From: Bacillus sp. FJAT-50079
GTDB lineage: Bacteria > Bacillota > Bacilli > Bacillales > Bacillaceae_C
Direction of reading: 5' to 3'
Length of the DNA stretch: 64,000 nucleotides
Assembly: GCF_018343515.1 (NCBI RefSeq)
Contig: NZ_JAGYPD010000003.1
Location: 202,116-266,115, forward strand
This document shows, piece by piece, positions 27,738-37,870 of this stretch. Position 1 is the first letter of the stretch; each line of letters opens with the position of its first letter. The notes under the pieces are model-generated. The model was not told the DNA's origin and did not search any database. It worked only from the letters and a program-made list of their open reading frames with translations. Made by a program: the position numbers and the translations under genes.

Positions 27738-27775
27738 TATAGCTAATAGGTAAGTAAAATTATCTATTAGCTATA
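27738..27775 (+). other. Intra-operon hairpin between the cupin and kinase genes
   Basis: A perfect 12-bp inverted repeat (TATAGCTAATAG / CTATTAGCTATA) has a 14-base loop and no T-run after it. It is more likely an mRNA-processing or stabilising stem than a terminator. A 132-base gap separates the transporter/cupin half of the operon from the kinase/epimerase half. Confidence 0.55.
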
Positions 27776-27843
27776 ATTAAATAGTGGGAAGTACATTGCC
27801 GGAAGTTGCGGATAAAAGTTTAGTGTAATAGTGGGGTGATAGT

Positions 27844-29334
27844 ATGCAAGAGTTATTTATAGTAATTGATAATGGTGGAACTAATATTAAGACGGTTTTA
27901 ATTGATCTTGCGGGAAATCAAATTGAAAAAGTATCATTTTCAACTCCGAGAATTGAAAATGAATTTGATTTTAGAGAAGTAGATATGAACGTGATTTGGG
28001 ATAATATAGCATTATCCATTAAAGAATTAATAACGAAGGCTAATGTATTAAAGGAGCATATTGTCGGTGTAGCAACAGTGGGACATGGAAAAGGATTATA
28101 TTTACTGGATAAAAACGGAGATCCCGTTAGAAACGGAATATTATCCACAGATAATAGGGCAAGTTCCTTAGTAATGCATTTAAAACAGAAAACAAATGAA
28201 ATAAATATGCAACCAATATTAAGTTCACAAGCACCAGTTTTACTGCGGTGGTTAAAGGAAAATGAAAAAGATAATTATTTAAAAACAGAACATATATTAT
28301 CTGCAAAAGATTATGTTCGTTATAAATTAACAGATAAAGTATATACAGATTATTCAGATGCATCTAGTAATAATCTAATGGATATTAACAAAAAAGAATA
28401 TGACCAAGAGATCTTTAAATTTTTTGAAATTACTGAGTTATACAGCAAAGTGCCGGAAATTGTTAATTCAACCGATATATGTGGGCATATCACAGAAAAA
28501 GCAGCTAATGAAACAGGACTACCAGTTGGGATTCCTGTTATCGGGGGTATGTTTGATATTGATGCAAGTGCCTTATCAACAAATGTATTAAGTACCGATT
28601 ATATTAGTGTAACTGCTGGGACATGGAGTATTAACGAGTATCTTGCAGTAGAACCTGTTGAAAGTAATAATAATATATTAAATTCTATTTTTGTAGATAA
28701 TAATTATTATTTAATTGAAAGCTCGAGTCCTACATCAGCGGGGAATTTAGATATTATAATTGATTGTTTTGTAAATAAAGAATTTACAAAGATGCCAATC
28801 TCTCGTAGTGAAATTTATCAATTAATTGCTAAGAACTTGAAGGATACGGATTCTGAAACAACAAATACAATATTTTTGCCGTTTTTATATGGAAGTAATG
28901 ATCATCCTGATGCTAAAGGATGTTTTATTGGATTAGATAGTACATTAAATTTCACCCAAATGGTTAGAGCAGTTTATGAAGGTGTTGCATTTTCCCATAG
29001 ATATCATTTGGAAAAGTTATTAGAACAAAAAAGAACACCGACAAAAGGGATTCGCTTAGCAGGCGGCATAGTGAATTCCGATATATGGGTACAAATATTA
29101 GCAGATGTTTTAAAATATCCTATTGAAATTGTGGAATCCAAAGAATTAGGTGCTTTAGGTGGGGCAATAGCATTATCAGTTGGTCTTAACTATTTTGATT
29201 CTTTTTCTGAAGCGGCAGCTAGTATGACGAAAATTAAAAAGGTTTTTTATCCCAATAGTAAAGAATCCAATAAGTATGATGAAAAATATGCTAAATATAG
29301 CAAAATTATTAGTAGCTTAAATAATATTTGGTAG
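27844..29334 (+). CDS. lyxK: FGGY carbohydrate kinase, L-xylulose-kinase-like
   Basis: This 496-residue kinase has the two FGGY actin-like domains. Several stretches match E. coli LyxK as I recall it: GHGKGLYLLDKNGDPVRN, ILSTDNRA, SPTSAGNL, FLPFLYGSN and VYEGVAFSHRYHLEKL. LyxK phosphorylates L-xylulose to L-xylulose 5-phosphate. The next two genes encode exactly the epimerases needed to take that product to D-xylulose 5-phosphate, which supports the assignment; L-ribulose or another ketose remains possible. GGGGTGAT precedes the ATG. Confidence 0.78.
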   Translation: MQELFIVIDNGGTNIKTVLIDLAGNQIEKVSFSTPRIENEFDFREVDMNVIWDNIALSIKELITKANVLKEHIVGVATVGHGKGLYLLDKNGDPVRNGILSTDNRASSLVMHLKQKTNEINMQPILSSQAPVLLRWLKENEKDNYLKTEHILSAKDYVRYKLTDKVYTDYSDASSNNLMDINKKEYDQEIFKFFEITELYSKVPEIVNSTDICGHITEKAANETGLPVGIPVIGGMFDIDASALSTNVLSTDYISVTAGTWSINEYLAVEPVESNNNILNSIFVDNNYYLIESSSPTSAGNLDIIIDCFVNKEFTKMPISRSEIYQLIAKNLKDTDSETTNTIFLPFLYGSNDHPDAKGCFIGLDSTLNFTQMVRAVYEGVAFSHRYHLEKLLEQKRTPTKGIRLAGGIVNSDIWVQILADVLKYPIEIVESKELGALGGAIALSVGLNYFDSFSEAAASMTKIKKVFYPNSKESNKYDEKYAKYSKIISSLNNIW

Positions 29335-29379
29335 AGGCGACTGGAACCAAAATAATTTTGTGAAATAGAGGTGTCAAAT

Positions 29380-30252
29380 GTGACGGTAATGGGGATTTAC
29401 GAAAAGGCTCTTCCGAAAGATATTGATTGGAAGCAAAGACTACAATTTGCCAAAGATCTTGGATTTCAATTTGTAGAAATGTCAATTGATGAATCTGATG
29501 AACGTCTAGCGAGACTTGATTGGAATAAAGACCAAATCAAAGAAGTAAGAAACGCTATTGATGAAACAGGAGTATATATTTTTTCTATTTGCTTAAGTGG
29601 CCATAGAAGATTTCCTTTTGGATCAAAGGATTCGAAAAAAAGGGAAATTGCTATGGAAATGATGAGAAAGTGTGTGAACTTAGCTGTTGATTTAGGGGTC
29701 CGGAACATTCAATTGGCGGGTTACGATGTATATTATGAAGATAAGACAGATTTGAGTCGCGAGTATTTTATTGAAAACTTACGAGAAGCGGTTACAATCG
29801 CTAGTGAAAAGCAAGTCATGTTATCGATTGAAATCATGGATGATCCTTTTATTAATTCGATTACTAAATTTAAGCAAATTAAAAAACAAATTCCTTCACC
29901 ATGGTTACAAGTATATCCAGACATTGGTAATTTATCTGCATGGCCAGAAAACAATGTCGGTTATGAACTAGAATTAGGTATTGATAACATTGTAGCAGTT
30001 CATATAAAGGATACGATAAAAGTATCTGATAATTTTCCGGGGAAATTCAAAGATGTGCCTTGGGGAGAAGGAGATGTAGACTTTTTAGGAACTCTCAAAA
30101 CACTCAAACGATTAAACTATAATGGAACATTTTTAATAGAAATGTGGAGCGAAAAAGAAGACGATCCTGTGAAAGCTATTCAGAGTGCACAAGAATATTT
30201 ATACCCAATACTAGAGGAGGCAGGTTATGAGCCTAAAAGAACAAATCATTGA
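29380..30252 (+). CDS. ulaE: L-ribulose-5-phosphate 3-epimerase (UlaE/SgbU type)
   Basis: The 290-residue TIM-barrel enzyme matches UlaE/SgbU, which converts L-xylulose 5-phosphate to L-ribulose 5-phosphate. The start GIYEKALPKDIDWKQRLQFAKDLGFQFVEMSIDESDERLARLDW is characteristic (quoted in part: WKQRLQFAKDLGF), and metal ligands are expected in SIEIMDD, YPDIGNLSAW, HIKDT and the late LIEMWSE. The GTG at 29380 follows AGAGGTG; an in-frame GTG at 29371 lies inside it. Its end overlaps the next gene by 26 bases. Confidence 0.88.
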   Translation: MTVMGIYEKALPKDIDWKQRLQFAKDLGFQFVEMSIDESDERLARLDWNKDQIKEVRNAIDETGVYIFSICLSGHRRFPFGSKDSKKREIAMEMMRKCVNLAVDLGVRNIQLAGYDVYYEDKTDLSREYFIENLREAVTIASEKQVMLSIEIMDDPFINSITKFKQIKKQIPSPWLQVYPDIGNLSAWPENNVGYELELGIDNIVAVHIKDTIKVSDNFPGKFKDVPWGEGDVDFLGTLKTLKRLNYNGTFLIEMWSEKEDDPVKAIQSAQEYLYPILEEAGYEPKRTNH

Positions 30253-30958
30253 TGAAATGAAAGAGCGTGTATTTAAGGCCAATCTTCAATTGCCTAAATG
30301 GGGTTTAGTTAAATTAACTTGGGGAAATGTTAGTGAAATTAATAGAGATCATGAAATTATTGTCATTAAACCTAGTGGAGTAGATTACTCAACAATGAAG
30401 AAAGAAGATATGGTTGTCACTGATTTAGATGGAAACATTATTGGTGAAAATAGCTTAAGACCATCTTCAGATCTTGCGACACATGTTGAGTTATATAAAA
30501 ACTTCAAGGGAATTGTTTCTGTGGTGCATACACATAGTGCAAATGCTGTTTCTTGGGCTCAATCTGGAAGAGATTTACCTGTATATGGAACTACCCATGC
30601 AGATGCATTTTATGGGACGGTGCCTAATACTCGGCAATTAACCCAAAAAGAGGTTGAAGAAGCTTATGAATTAAATACTGGTAAGGTAATAGTTGAAACA
30701 TTTAATGAGAGATCAATTGATGCAATGGCTGTACCAGGTGTACTAGTTAATGGACATGGCCCATTCACATGGGGTTCATCAGTAACAAAAGCAATCGAAC
30801 ATAGTCTTATTCTTGATGAAGTGTGTTCAATGGCGCAAGCAACAGAAAATATAATGATTAATAGTAATGAACTTCCACAATATATATTAGACAAGCATTA
30901 CTATAGAAAGCATGGTGCAAATGCTTATTATGGTCAATCGAAGTCATTTTCAAAATAA
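30227..30958 (+). CDS. araD: L-ribulose-5-phosphate 4-epimerase (AraD/UlaF family)
   Basis: The 243-residue class II aldolase-fold enzyme converts L-ribulose 5-phosphate to D-xylulose 5-phosphate. The zinc histidines stand in VVHTHSANA (HTH) and in VLVNGHGPF, and TTHADAFYG is typical. It is a paralog of the AraD in the arabinose module at 35471; both start KEE(I)..EVF-ANL-LPK. GAGGAGG precedes the ATG inside the end of the 3-epimerase gene. Last gene of the ribose-type operon. Confidence 0.9.
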   Translation: MSLKEQIIDEMKERVFKANLQLPKWGLVKLTWGNVSEINRDHEIIVIKPSGVDYSTMKKEDMVVTDLDGNIIGENSLRPSSDLATHVELYKNFKGIVSVVHTHSANAVSWAQSGRDLPVYGTTHADAFYGTVPNTRQLTQKEVEEAYELNTGKVIVETFNERSIDAMAVPGVLVNGHGPFTWGSSVTKAIEHSLILDEVCSMAQATENIMINSNELPQYILDKHYYRKHGANAYYGQSKSFSK

Positions 30959-31068
30959 GTAATATAATCTACCATACAAATTTCTATTTTTCAAAGGAAA
31001 ATTCATTTGAAAATTTTTATAATAGGTATAAGTATGGTGTCATTTTATGGATTTTTGGAGCATATATT

Positions 31069-31100
31069 GAGCACTTGATTCGTCAAGTGGCTCTTTTTTT
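31069..31100 (+). terminator. Intrinsic terminator of the ribose-type operon
   Basis: A stem GAGCACTTGA / TCAAGTGGCTC with a four-base loop TTCG and a long T-tract lies 110 bases after the last stop codon. The rest of 30959-31255 is AT-rich spacer, likely with the promoter of the next gene. Confidence 0.88.
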
Positions 31101-31255
31101 ATTTTTTTTCTAACTAGTATAATTGCACAATTGATAGTATTTTATTAACCATGTCTTGAAAAATTCAGGATTTTTTAAAGTGTCTGTTTTATTTTTCGTA
31201 AGGGCTTTTAATATGATAAAATAAAGGGAAATATATATTTCTTAGGAGTGAAGAA

Positions 31256-31828
31256 ATGAATCTCTATCGAAGCGACCGTATTTCTGTTAAGGATTATTTC
31301 GAAATAAGGGAGAAGAGCGAAGAACTACTTGAGTATATCGATGGATTTGTTTATATGTCACCTTCACTCTCGATTATGCATCAAAGAATTTCGGGAAATC
31401 TATATATCAAGTTCAGGACCTTTCTTGAAGGGAAACAATGTGAGGTATTCCATGCCCCAGTTGATATTGAATTAAAAAGTGAAATAATGGATGGGACAAA
31501 AATTGTGATTCCCGACCTGAGTATCATATGTGATAAAAGCGGGTTAACTGATTCAAAATATATCGGAGTTCCCGGACTCATCGTAGAAATCCTAAGCCCA
31601 TCTAATCAAACCCATGATTTAATCACAAAATTAAATCTATATATGGCTTATGGTGTTCAAGAATATTGGATTGTGAATCCAATGTTGAGTTCGGTATCGA
31701 TCTATTCTTTAAATGAGGAAAAGTTGTATATACAACACGATCTGAGAACGGAAGAAGGAAACGTCACATCGCAGTTTTTGAAAGGCTTTCAAGTTGACTT
31801 AAAAGAAATTTTTCAAGGTAATCATTAA
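31256..31828 (+). CDS. Uma2-family (DUF820) restriction-endonuclease-fold protein
   Basis: This 190-residue protein has the Uma2 pattern: LEYIDGFVYMSPSLSIMHQRISGNL, then the PD-(D/E)xK-like VIPDLSIICD and VPGLIVEILSPSNQTHDL, and YGVQEYWIVNP. Uma2 proteins are predicted nucleases of unknown biological role, often single genes present in many copies. It stands alone with its own TTAGGAGTGA site and shows no link to the sugar genes. Confidence 0.85.
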   Translation: MNLYRSDRISVKDYFEIREKSEELLEYIDGFVYMSPSLSIMHQRISGNLYIKFRTFLEGKQCEVFHAPVDIELKSEIMDGTKIVIPDLSIICDKSGLTDSKYIGVPGLIVEILSPSNQTHDLITKLNLYMAYGVQEYWIVNPMLSSVSIYSLNEEKLYIQHDLRTEEGNVTSQFLKGFQVDLKEIFQGNH

Positions 31829-31960
31829 TAAACAGATATGGTGCGAGCGCTCCACAAAAGGATTGCTCGAATTTCTATTTGGGACTACCCAGCGGGCGTT
31901 AAATTTCACTGATTTCTTCGGCACACGAGCAAGAAGTAGTATTGCAGATGATTTTTAAAG

Positions 31961-32431
31961 AAGGGGCTGTCCTAGAAGTAAGAATAGCCCCTTTTTATGC
32001 ACAGGTAGTTATCCAATTCCTCCTAATAGCCTATTTACGTCATTTTAGTCATTCGAACTGCATCCGAACTGCATCCGATTGCCCTTCTCCCATAGAAAGT
32101 CTTCAATACGGGCATTCGAGACACGTTCGAATTCCCCTTTTCGTCAATAAGCCCACGATACGGGCATTCGAGACACGTTCGAATTCCCCTTTTCGTCAAT
32201 AAGCCCACGATACGGGCATTCGAGACACGTTCGAATTCCCCTTTTCGTCAATAAGCCCACGATACGGGCATTCGAGACACGTTCGAATTCCCCTTTTCGT
32301 CAATAAATCCACGATACGGGCATTCGAGACACGTTCGAATTCCCCTTATCAGCAATAAATCATCAATAGGGGCAATCGAGCGCACGATGTTTACCAAAAG
32401 ACCAATTAGTATTACCTTTTAGACAGCCCCT
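31961..32431. repeat. Second minisatellite element with 52-bp units between inverted ends
   Basis: The left end AAGGGGCTGTCCTAGAAGTA forms a stem with AGAATAGCCCCTTTTT. A leader with TATTTACGTCATTTTAGT, shared with the element at 16624, is followed by one longer unit and five 52-bp units (GGGCATTCGAGACACGTTCG...), then CGATGTTTACCA and the right end AGACAGCCCCT, the complement of the left end. The unit length is the same as at 16725 but the unit sequence differs. It abuts the araR stop codon. The 130 bases before it hold nothing recognisable. Confidence 0.85.
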
Positions 32432-32432
32432 A

Positions 32433-33515
32433 TTAAAGTGTTTTTATCGTCTCGCCTTCCACAAACACTGGTTGATAATAGGTTTCGTTTGGAAGATCTT
32501 TCTTTCCTTGTAATTTTTTAATGATCCAATCCGCAGCGTCACGCCCCATTTGTTCTTGTGGGTGTGTTAATGTCGTTAGTTTTGGATTAACATTTTGGAC
32601 AATATAAGAGTTATCTTGGCCAATAATGGATAATTCCTCTGGAACAGAAATATTGAGTTGGCTGCAAACATTTGCTACTTCCAACCCTACCTCATCGTTA
32701 TAGCAAACAATTGCTGTCAATGTATCCCTATTTTCCTTTAAAAACCCCTTTAAGTTTGTGTACAAATCTAGCTTTGTCTCTGTATCAAACGTAAGCACAT
32801 GCTCTGGTTGAAATGGTAGTTTTGCTTCTCCAAGCGCTTTTATATACCCCTTCATTCGATACTTACCTTGTAAATCATCCATTTTTGCAATGAGTCCAAT
32901 TTGTGTATGTCCTTTCGATATAAATTCTTTTGTTGCAAGATAACTGGACTGGACATCATCGAGGCAAAAGAAAGGAACATCTAATTCTTCATAATGAGCA
33001 TTGATCATGATGAAAGGAACATCCTGTTCCTTGAACGATAGGTAGTATGCAATATTTGGATTGAATAGATTACTTTTCGTTGGTTCTACAATCAAACCAT
33101 CTACGCCAAATGACAACATCATTTCCAGTGCCTTTTTTTCTTGTTGGACATCATTATTTGTACTAGCTAATAGTAGCGAAAAGTTATCCTCATTCAATCT
33201 TCCCTCAATTCCTCGAATGATGGAAGGGAAAATATAATCAGAAATATACGTGGTGATTACACCGATTGTCTTATTGGTGGATTGTCCGCTTGATTTTGAT
33301 TGATATTGGTCACTGACATACGTACCGGAACCTTTTTCGCTTTTTAGGAAACCTTCGTTTGATAGTTCCAAAATAGCCTTTCGAACTGTGTGACGGCTAA
33401 ATTTATACATTTTCTGTAAGGCGTATTCAGTAGGGATTTTTTCACCTATGCTGTATTCTCCAGAGAGAATTTTACTTTTTATATCATCAATGATGACCTG
33501 ATATTTTGGTTTCAT
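32433..33515 (-). CDS. araR: Arabinose operon repressor AraR
   Basis: This 360-residue chimeric regulator has a GntR-type winged helix (about 1-70, IPTEYALQKMYKFSRHTVRKAI) fused to a LacI-type sugar-binding domain (about 85-358, TIGVITTYISDYIFPSIIRG). That fusion defines AraR, which is released from DNA by L-arabinose. It is divergent from araB and AraR-type boxes lie between them. The ATG at 33515 follows AGAAGTGAT; upstream in-frame codons to 33533 would include the ribosome binding site. Confidence 0.92.
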   Translation of the reverse strand: MKPKYQVIIDDIKSKILSGEYSIGEKIPTEYALQKMYKFSRHTVRKAILELSNEGFLKSEKGSGTYVSDQYQSKSSGQSTNKTIGVITTYISDYIFPSIIRGIEGRLNEDNFSLLLASTNNDVQQEKKALEMMLSFGVDGLIVEPTKSNLFNPNIAYYLSFKEQDVPFIMINAHYEELDVPFFCLDDVQSSYLATKEFISKGHTQIGLIAKMDDLQGKYRMKGYIKALGEAKLPFQPEHVLTFDTETKLDLYTNLKGFLKENRDTLTAIVCYNDEVGLEVANVCSQLNISVPEELSIIGQDNSYIVQNVNPKLTTLTHPQEQMGRDAADWIIKKLQGKKDLPNETYYQPVFVEGETIKTL

Positions 33516-33548
33516 ACAAATCACTTCTCTCAACGTTGTTCAATAATA

Positions 33549-33565
33549 AGTTGTACGCACATAAT
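33549..33565 (-). promoter_or_regulatory. AraR operator near araR
   Basis: The sequence AGTTGTACGCACATAAT matches the AraR box (core TTGTACGTACAA) with mismatches in one half. It lies about 40 bp before the araR start and would allow autoregulation. The remaining intergenic stretch to 33730 shows nothing further. Confidence 0.55.
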
Positions 33566-33732
33566 GTTTATATGGTGATATTTTACCATGATTTAGAGGT
33601 GATTAAAAGATTTTGCATTATAAACGAACAACTCACAAAAAAATGAATGCCTTTTTGTTGTAAACCTTGGCATTACTAAATTGGAGGAAATCGAGAGATT
33701 TATAAAGTTTTATACGCATAGGTTTTTTATCA

Positions 33733-33761
33733 TTGACAAATTGTACGTACAAAAATATACT
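33733..33761 (+). promoter_or_regulatory. ara operon promoter with AraR operator
   Basis: A consensus -35 TTGACA (33733-33738) and a TATACT -10 (33756-33761) are 17 bp apart. The perfect palindrome TTGTACGTACAA (33741-33752) fills the spacer and matches the known Bacillus AraR box, so repressor binding would directly block polymerase. Confidence 0.88.
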
Positions 33762-33845
33762 AAAGGTGTAGATAATCGATAAAGGAGTTAGCTCTTTCGA
33801 TTATAGATATTAAAAATCGTTATTGGAAGGGTGGGTAATTAGGGA

Positions 33846-35468
33846 ATGAACGATGAAAATATTAAACAAGCGATTACCAACGGCGAAACTTCGCTTGGGA
33901 TTGAATTAGGATCGACACGAATCAAGGCTGTGTTAATTAATAATCGTTTTGAAACAATCGCATCTGGAAGTTACGAATGGGAAAATCGTTTAGAAAATGG
34001 TTTTTGGACGTATAACTTAGTAGATATTATCACTGGACTACAAACGGCTTATAGTGAACTGAAACAAGAGGTCGAGAGGATGTATGGAATCACCATTCGA
34101 ACGATTGGTTCCATTGGTATTTCAGCAATGATGCACGGGTATATGGCTTTTGACAACACTGGTGAGCTACTTGTTCCGTTTCGGACATGGCGAAACTCAA
34201 CAACCGGTGTTGCAGCAAAGAAATTAACGAATGAATTTCAATTTAATATTCCTGAGCGATGGAGCATTGCCCACCTTTATCAAGCGATATTAAATGAAGA
34301 AAAGCATTTGCCGCGCATTGATTATATGACAACTTTAAGTGGGTACATACACTGGTTACTGACTGGTAAAAAAGCAATTGGTATTGGGGATGCATCAGGC
34401 ATGTTCCCAATCGATGAATCAAAGCAAGATTACAATGAATCAATGATTAAGCAGTTTGATGATTTAACAGCAGACAAAGCTTTTTCTTGGAAGTTAAAAG
34501 ATATTCTTCCGAAAGTCTGCATATCGGGTGAACAAGCAGGTGCATTAACCGAAATTGGGGCTAAAATTTTAGACCGATCAAAAAATTTACAATCGGGCAT
34601 TCCTATTTGTCCGCCAGAAGGCGATGCTGGCACGGGAATGGTTGCTACTAACAGTGTAAGGAAACGGACTGGAAACGTCTCCGTAGGAACTTCCGTTTTT
34701 GCCATGATTGTTTTAGAGAAAGAACTTTCAAAAGTTTATCCAGAAATTGATTTAGTAACAACTCCAAATGGCAGTCCAGTTGGAATGGTTCACGCGAATA
34801 ATTGTTCAAGTGACCTAAATGCTTGGTTGGGATTGTTCCGTGAATTTTATGAGGCAATGGGGCAAAAGATTAATACAAATCAATTATTTGAAGTGATGTT
34901 AAATAAATCTTTGGAAGCGGACCCAGATGGTGGTGGTTTGCTGAGTTATGGATATTTATCTGGTGAATATATTACTGGATTAGATGAAGGACGACCATTA
35001 TTCGTTCGCTCACCTGAGAGTCGTTTCAATTTGGCAAACTTTATGCGAACTCATCTATATACTGCATTTGGTGCTTTGAAAATCGGTATGGATATTTTAA
35101 CGAGGGAAGAAAATATTGAGATCGATCGTATTTTGGCTCACGGTGGATTATTTAAAACACCTGTTGTTGGGCAAAAAGTTGTCGCCGCAGCCATGAATAC
35201 TCCGGTTTCAGTTATGTCCACAGCCGGAGAAGGCGGGGCGTGGGGAATGGCGATTCTTGCCGGCTATATGTTGAATAAAGATCAAAATGAAAGTTTAGAA
35301 GATTTTCTAGACAAAAGGGTCTTTGAAGGCGTTGATGGACAAGAAATGTATCCTGATGATTTTGATGTTAAAGGCTTTGAGAAGTTTATCGATCGTTATA
35401 AAAAAGGATTGATGATTGAAAAGGCTGCTGTGGATCATTTGAATTTAAATGAAAATCCGGAGGGATAA
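33846..35468 (+). CDS. araB: L-ribulokinase
   Basis: This 540-residue FGGY kinase phosphorylates L-ribulose at O5 in the arabinose pathway. The first phosphate loop is in [15 protein letters not shown] (about 17-31) and the second domain includes [15 protein letters not shown] and the late [15 protein letters not shown]. It belongs to the alternative FGGY kinase type with an extended N-terminus rather than the canonical B. subtilis AraB; function is inferred from the araD and araA genes that follow. First gene after the AraR-controlled promoter. Confidence 0.85.
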   Translation: MNDENIKQAITNGETSLGIELGSTRIKAVLINNRFETIASGSYEWENRLENGFWTYNLVDIITGLQTAYSELKQEVERMYGITIRTIGSIGISAMMHGYMAFDNTGELLVPFRTWRNSTTGVAAKKLTNEFQFNIPERWSIAHLYQAILNEEKHLPRIDYMTTLSGYIHWLLTGKKAIGIGDASGMFPIDESKQDYNESMIKQFDDLTADKAFSWKLKDILPKVCISGEQAGALTEIGAKILDRSKNLQSGIPICPPEGDAGTGMVATNSVRKRTGNVSVGTSVFAMIVLEKELSKVYPEIDLVTTPNGSPVGMVHANNCSSDLNAWLGLFREFYEAMGQKINTNQLFEVMLNKSLEADPDGGGLLSYGYLSGEYITGLDEGRPLFVRSPESRFNLANFMRTHLYTAFGALKIGMDILTREENIEIDRILAHGGLFKTPVVGQKVVAAAMNTPVSVMSTAGEGGAWGMAILAGYMLNKDQNESLEDFLDKRVFEGVDGQEMYPDDFDVKGFEKFIDRYKKGLMIEKAAVDHLNLNENPEG

Positions 35469-35470
35469 AT

Positions 35471-36166
35471 GTGTTAGAACAACTAAAGGAAGAAGTGTTT
35501 CAAGCAAATTTAGAATTACCTAAACAAGGACTCGTGAAATATACATGGGGAAATGCTAGTGCCGTTGATCGTGAAAGTGGTTTATTCGTAATCAAACCAA
35601 GTGGGGTTGATTACGAAACGATGAAAGCGAGCGATATGGTCGTTGTTGATTTAGATGGCAATGTTGTTGAAGGAGGGTTAAGACCTTCATCAGATACAGC
35701 GACTCACGCAGTCCTTTATAAGCATTACCCAGAAATTGGCGGCATCGTGCATACTCACTCCACTTGGGCGACAATTTGGGCTCAGGCAGGCCTTGATCTG
35801 CCCGCAATGGGGACGACTCACGCAGACACATTTTATGGTTCCGTTCCTTGTGCCCGCTTCTTGACACAAGAGGAAATTGATCGCGGTTATGAAGCAGAAA
35901 CGGGAAATGTAATTATCGAAACATTTGAAGAACGCGGGTTAGATATATTAGCAGTTCCTGGTGTTTTACTGCATGGTCATGCCCCATTTACATGGGGAAA
36001 AGATGTAAAATCTGCGGTAATGAATAGTGTCGTACTTGAAGAAGTTTCAAAAATGAATATATTTACACGAGAATTAAATCGTTATGCACAGGAATTGCCG
36101 CAAAATATTCTAGATAAACATTATTTACGAAAACACGGAAAAAATGCTTATTATGGTCAAAAATAA
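35471..36166 (+). CDS. araD: L-ribulose-5-phosphate 4-epimerase
   Basis: This 231-residue zinc enzyme turns L-ribulose 5-phosphate into D-xylulose 5-phosphate. Zinc ligands lie in [10 protein letters not shown] and VLLHGHAPF, with TTHADTFYG between. The GTG start follows GGAGGG by six bases and lies two bases after the kinase stop. A paralog ends the ribose-type operon at 30227. Confidence 0.95.
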   Translation: MLEQLKEEVFQANLELPKQGLVKYTWGNASAVDRESGLFVIKPSGVDYETMKASDMVVVDLDGNVVEGGLRPSSDTATHAVLYKHYPEIGGIVHTHSTWATIWAQAGLDLPAMGTTHADTFYGSVPCARFLTQEEIDRGYEAETGNVIIETFEERGLDILAVPGVLLHGHAPFTWGKDVKSAVMNSVVLEEVSKMNIFTRELNRYAQELPQNILDKHYLRKHGKNAYYGQK

Positions 36167-36217
36167 TCACAACTCTAGCAAACTATCTTACTGTTAAATA
36201 AAGAAAAGAGGGCTAAT

Positions 36218-37642
36218 ATGTTAACAACAGAAAAAAAGGAATTTTGGTTTGTCGTCGGATCACAGCATTTATATGGGGAAGAAGCACTAGCGGAAGTTAA
36301 AGCACACGCGCAAACGATGACAGATGCATTAAATGAAAGCGGAGTTTTGCCTTATCCACTTGTATTGCAAGATTTAGCAGTTAGTGCAGATAAAATTACA
36401 AGCATCATGAAAGAAGTTAACTATCGTGATGAAGTCGCAGGTGTTATCACTTGGATGCATACGTTCTCACCCGCAAAAATGTGGATTCGCGGAACAAAAT
36501 TATTGCAAAAACCATTACTGCATTTAGCAACACAATTCAATGAGAGTATTCCTTGGTCAACAATTGATATGGATTTTATGAATCTAAACCAAGCTGCACA
36601 CGGTGATCGCGAATATGGGTTTATCAATGCTCGTTTGAATAAACAAAATAAAGTTGTAGTCGGTTACTGGGAGCGTCCTGGAGTGCAACAAAAGATTGCA
36701 CAATGGATGGACGTAGCGGTTGCTTATAACGAAAGCTTCAACATCAAGGTCGCTCGATTTGGGGACAACATGCGTAATGTTGGCGTGACCGAAGGCGATA
36801 AAATTGAAGCACAAATTCAATTTGGATGGACAGTTGATTACTTTGGAATTGGCGATCTTGTCCAATATGTGAATGAAGTGACAGAACAAGAAGTTGAAGA
36901 TTTAATAGCAGAATATGCAGATCTTTATGAATTTGATTATGGTACTTACAGCAAGGAAGATTGGGAAGCTAGTGTAAAAGTACAAGCAAGTTATGAAATC
37001 GCTATTAAACGTTTCCTTGATGCTGGCGGCTACAATGCCTTCACAACGAACTTCGAAGATTTATATGGAATGAAACAGCTTCCTGGTCTTGCAGTCCAAC
37101 GCTTGATGGCACAAGGGTACGGTTTTGCAGGTGAGGGAGATTGGAAAACGGCGGCACTCGATCGTTTACTTAAGGTGATGAGCCATAACCAATCAACTGG
37201 TTTTATGGAAGATTACACATATGAATTAGCTGAAGGACAAGAGGCCATACTTCAATCCCATATGCTTGAAGTGGATCCTACCTTGGCAAGCAACAAACCG
37301 AAAATAATCGTATCTCCATTAGGTATTGGTGACCGTGAGGATCCGGCACGTTTAGTATTTGACGGAAAAGCGGGAGATGGTATCGTTGTTTCAATGGCTG
37401 ACTTTGGGACAAATTACAAACTATTAATCAACGAGGTTTCTGCATTTGAGCCAACTGCTCCAGCTCCAAAGCTTCCCGTCGCCCGTGTTCTTTGGGAAGT
37501 AAAGCCAAACTTTCAGGATGGGGTTAAAGCTTGGATTGAGAATGGCGGCGGTCACCATACCGTTGTTTCATTGAATTTAACAACAGACCAAATTATTACT
37601 TATGCAAAACTTGTTGGTTTGGAATACGTAGTAATTAAGTAA
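36218..37642 (+). CDS. araA: L-arabinose isomerase
   Basis: The 474-residue enzyme converts L-arabinose to L-ribulose. It starts with the characteristic [16 protein letters not shown] and contains [16 protein letters not shown], the manganese-site Glu residues in [15 protein letters not shown] and MEDYTYEL, and late histidines in LEVDP and GGGHHTVVS. Length is normal for the family. It follows araD after 51 bases with AGAGGG before the ATG. Confidence 0.96.
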   Translation: MLTTEKKEFWFVVGSQHLYGEEALAEVKAHAQTMTDALNESGVLPYPLVLQDLAVSADKITSIMKEVNYRDEVAGVITWMHTFSPAKMWIRGTKLLQKPLLHLATQFNESIPWSTIDMDFMNLNQAAHGDREYGFINARLNKQNKVVVGYWERPGVQQKIAQWMDVAVAYNESFNIKVARFGDNMRNVGVTEGDKIEAQIQFGWTVDYFGIGDLVQYVNEVTEQEVEDLIAEYADLYEFDYGTYSKEDWEASVKVQASYEIAIKRFLDAGGYNAFTTNFEDLYGMKQLPGLAVQRLMAQGYGFAGEGDWKTAALDRLLKVMSHNQSTGFMEDYTYELAEGQEAILQSHMLEVDPTLASNKPKIIVSPLGIGDREDPARLVFDGKAGDGIVVSMADFGTNYKLLINEVSAFEPTAPAPKLPVARVLWEVKPNFQDGVKAWIENGGGHHTVVSLNLTTDQIITYAKLVGLEYVVIK

Positions 37643-37793
37643 TCTCTTTTTCCTCCAAGGAGACTCTGTTTCCTAGGAGGAGATTCCAAAAAAATAGAAT
37701 CATGATCCTTTTATACATAAAATAAGCGTGATCATCGTTTTTGAACGAAGATAAATGTTTTTTTATGGAAAATAAAGCCATAGAATTCATCCG

Positions 37794-37831
37794 ATTTGGT
37801 ACAAATAATCTGCATATTGAAATCGTTTTAA
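37794..37831 (+). promoter_or_regulatory. Possible AraR and cre sites before the sugar porter
   Basis: ATTTGGTACAAAT (37794-37806) looks like an AraR box shortened by three central bases. TGAAATCGTTTTAA (37818-37831) fits the catabolite-response pattern with one mismatch. Both lie in the 216-base gap before the transporter gene. These are pattern matches only. Confidence 0.35.
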
Positions 37832-37870
37832 TTTTTGCTGGAAATATAAAACATCAAGGTGGGAACTTTA

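Noticed and set aside
31942-32202. An 86-codon frame across the second minisatellite
   Set aside because: The frame exists only because 52-bp units lack stops in one phase; its product repeats the unit and has no start signal.
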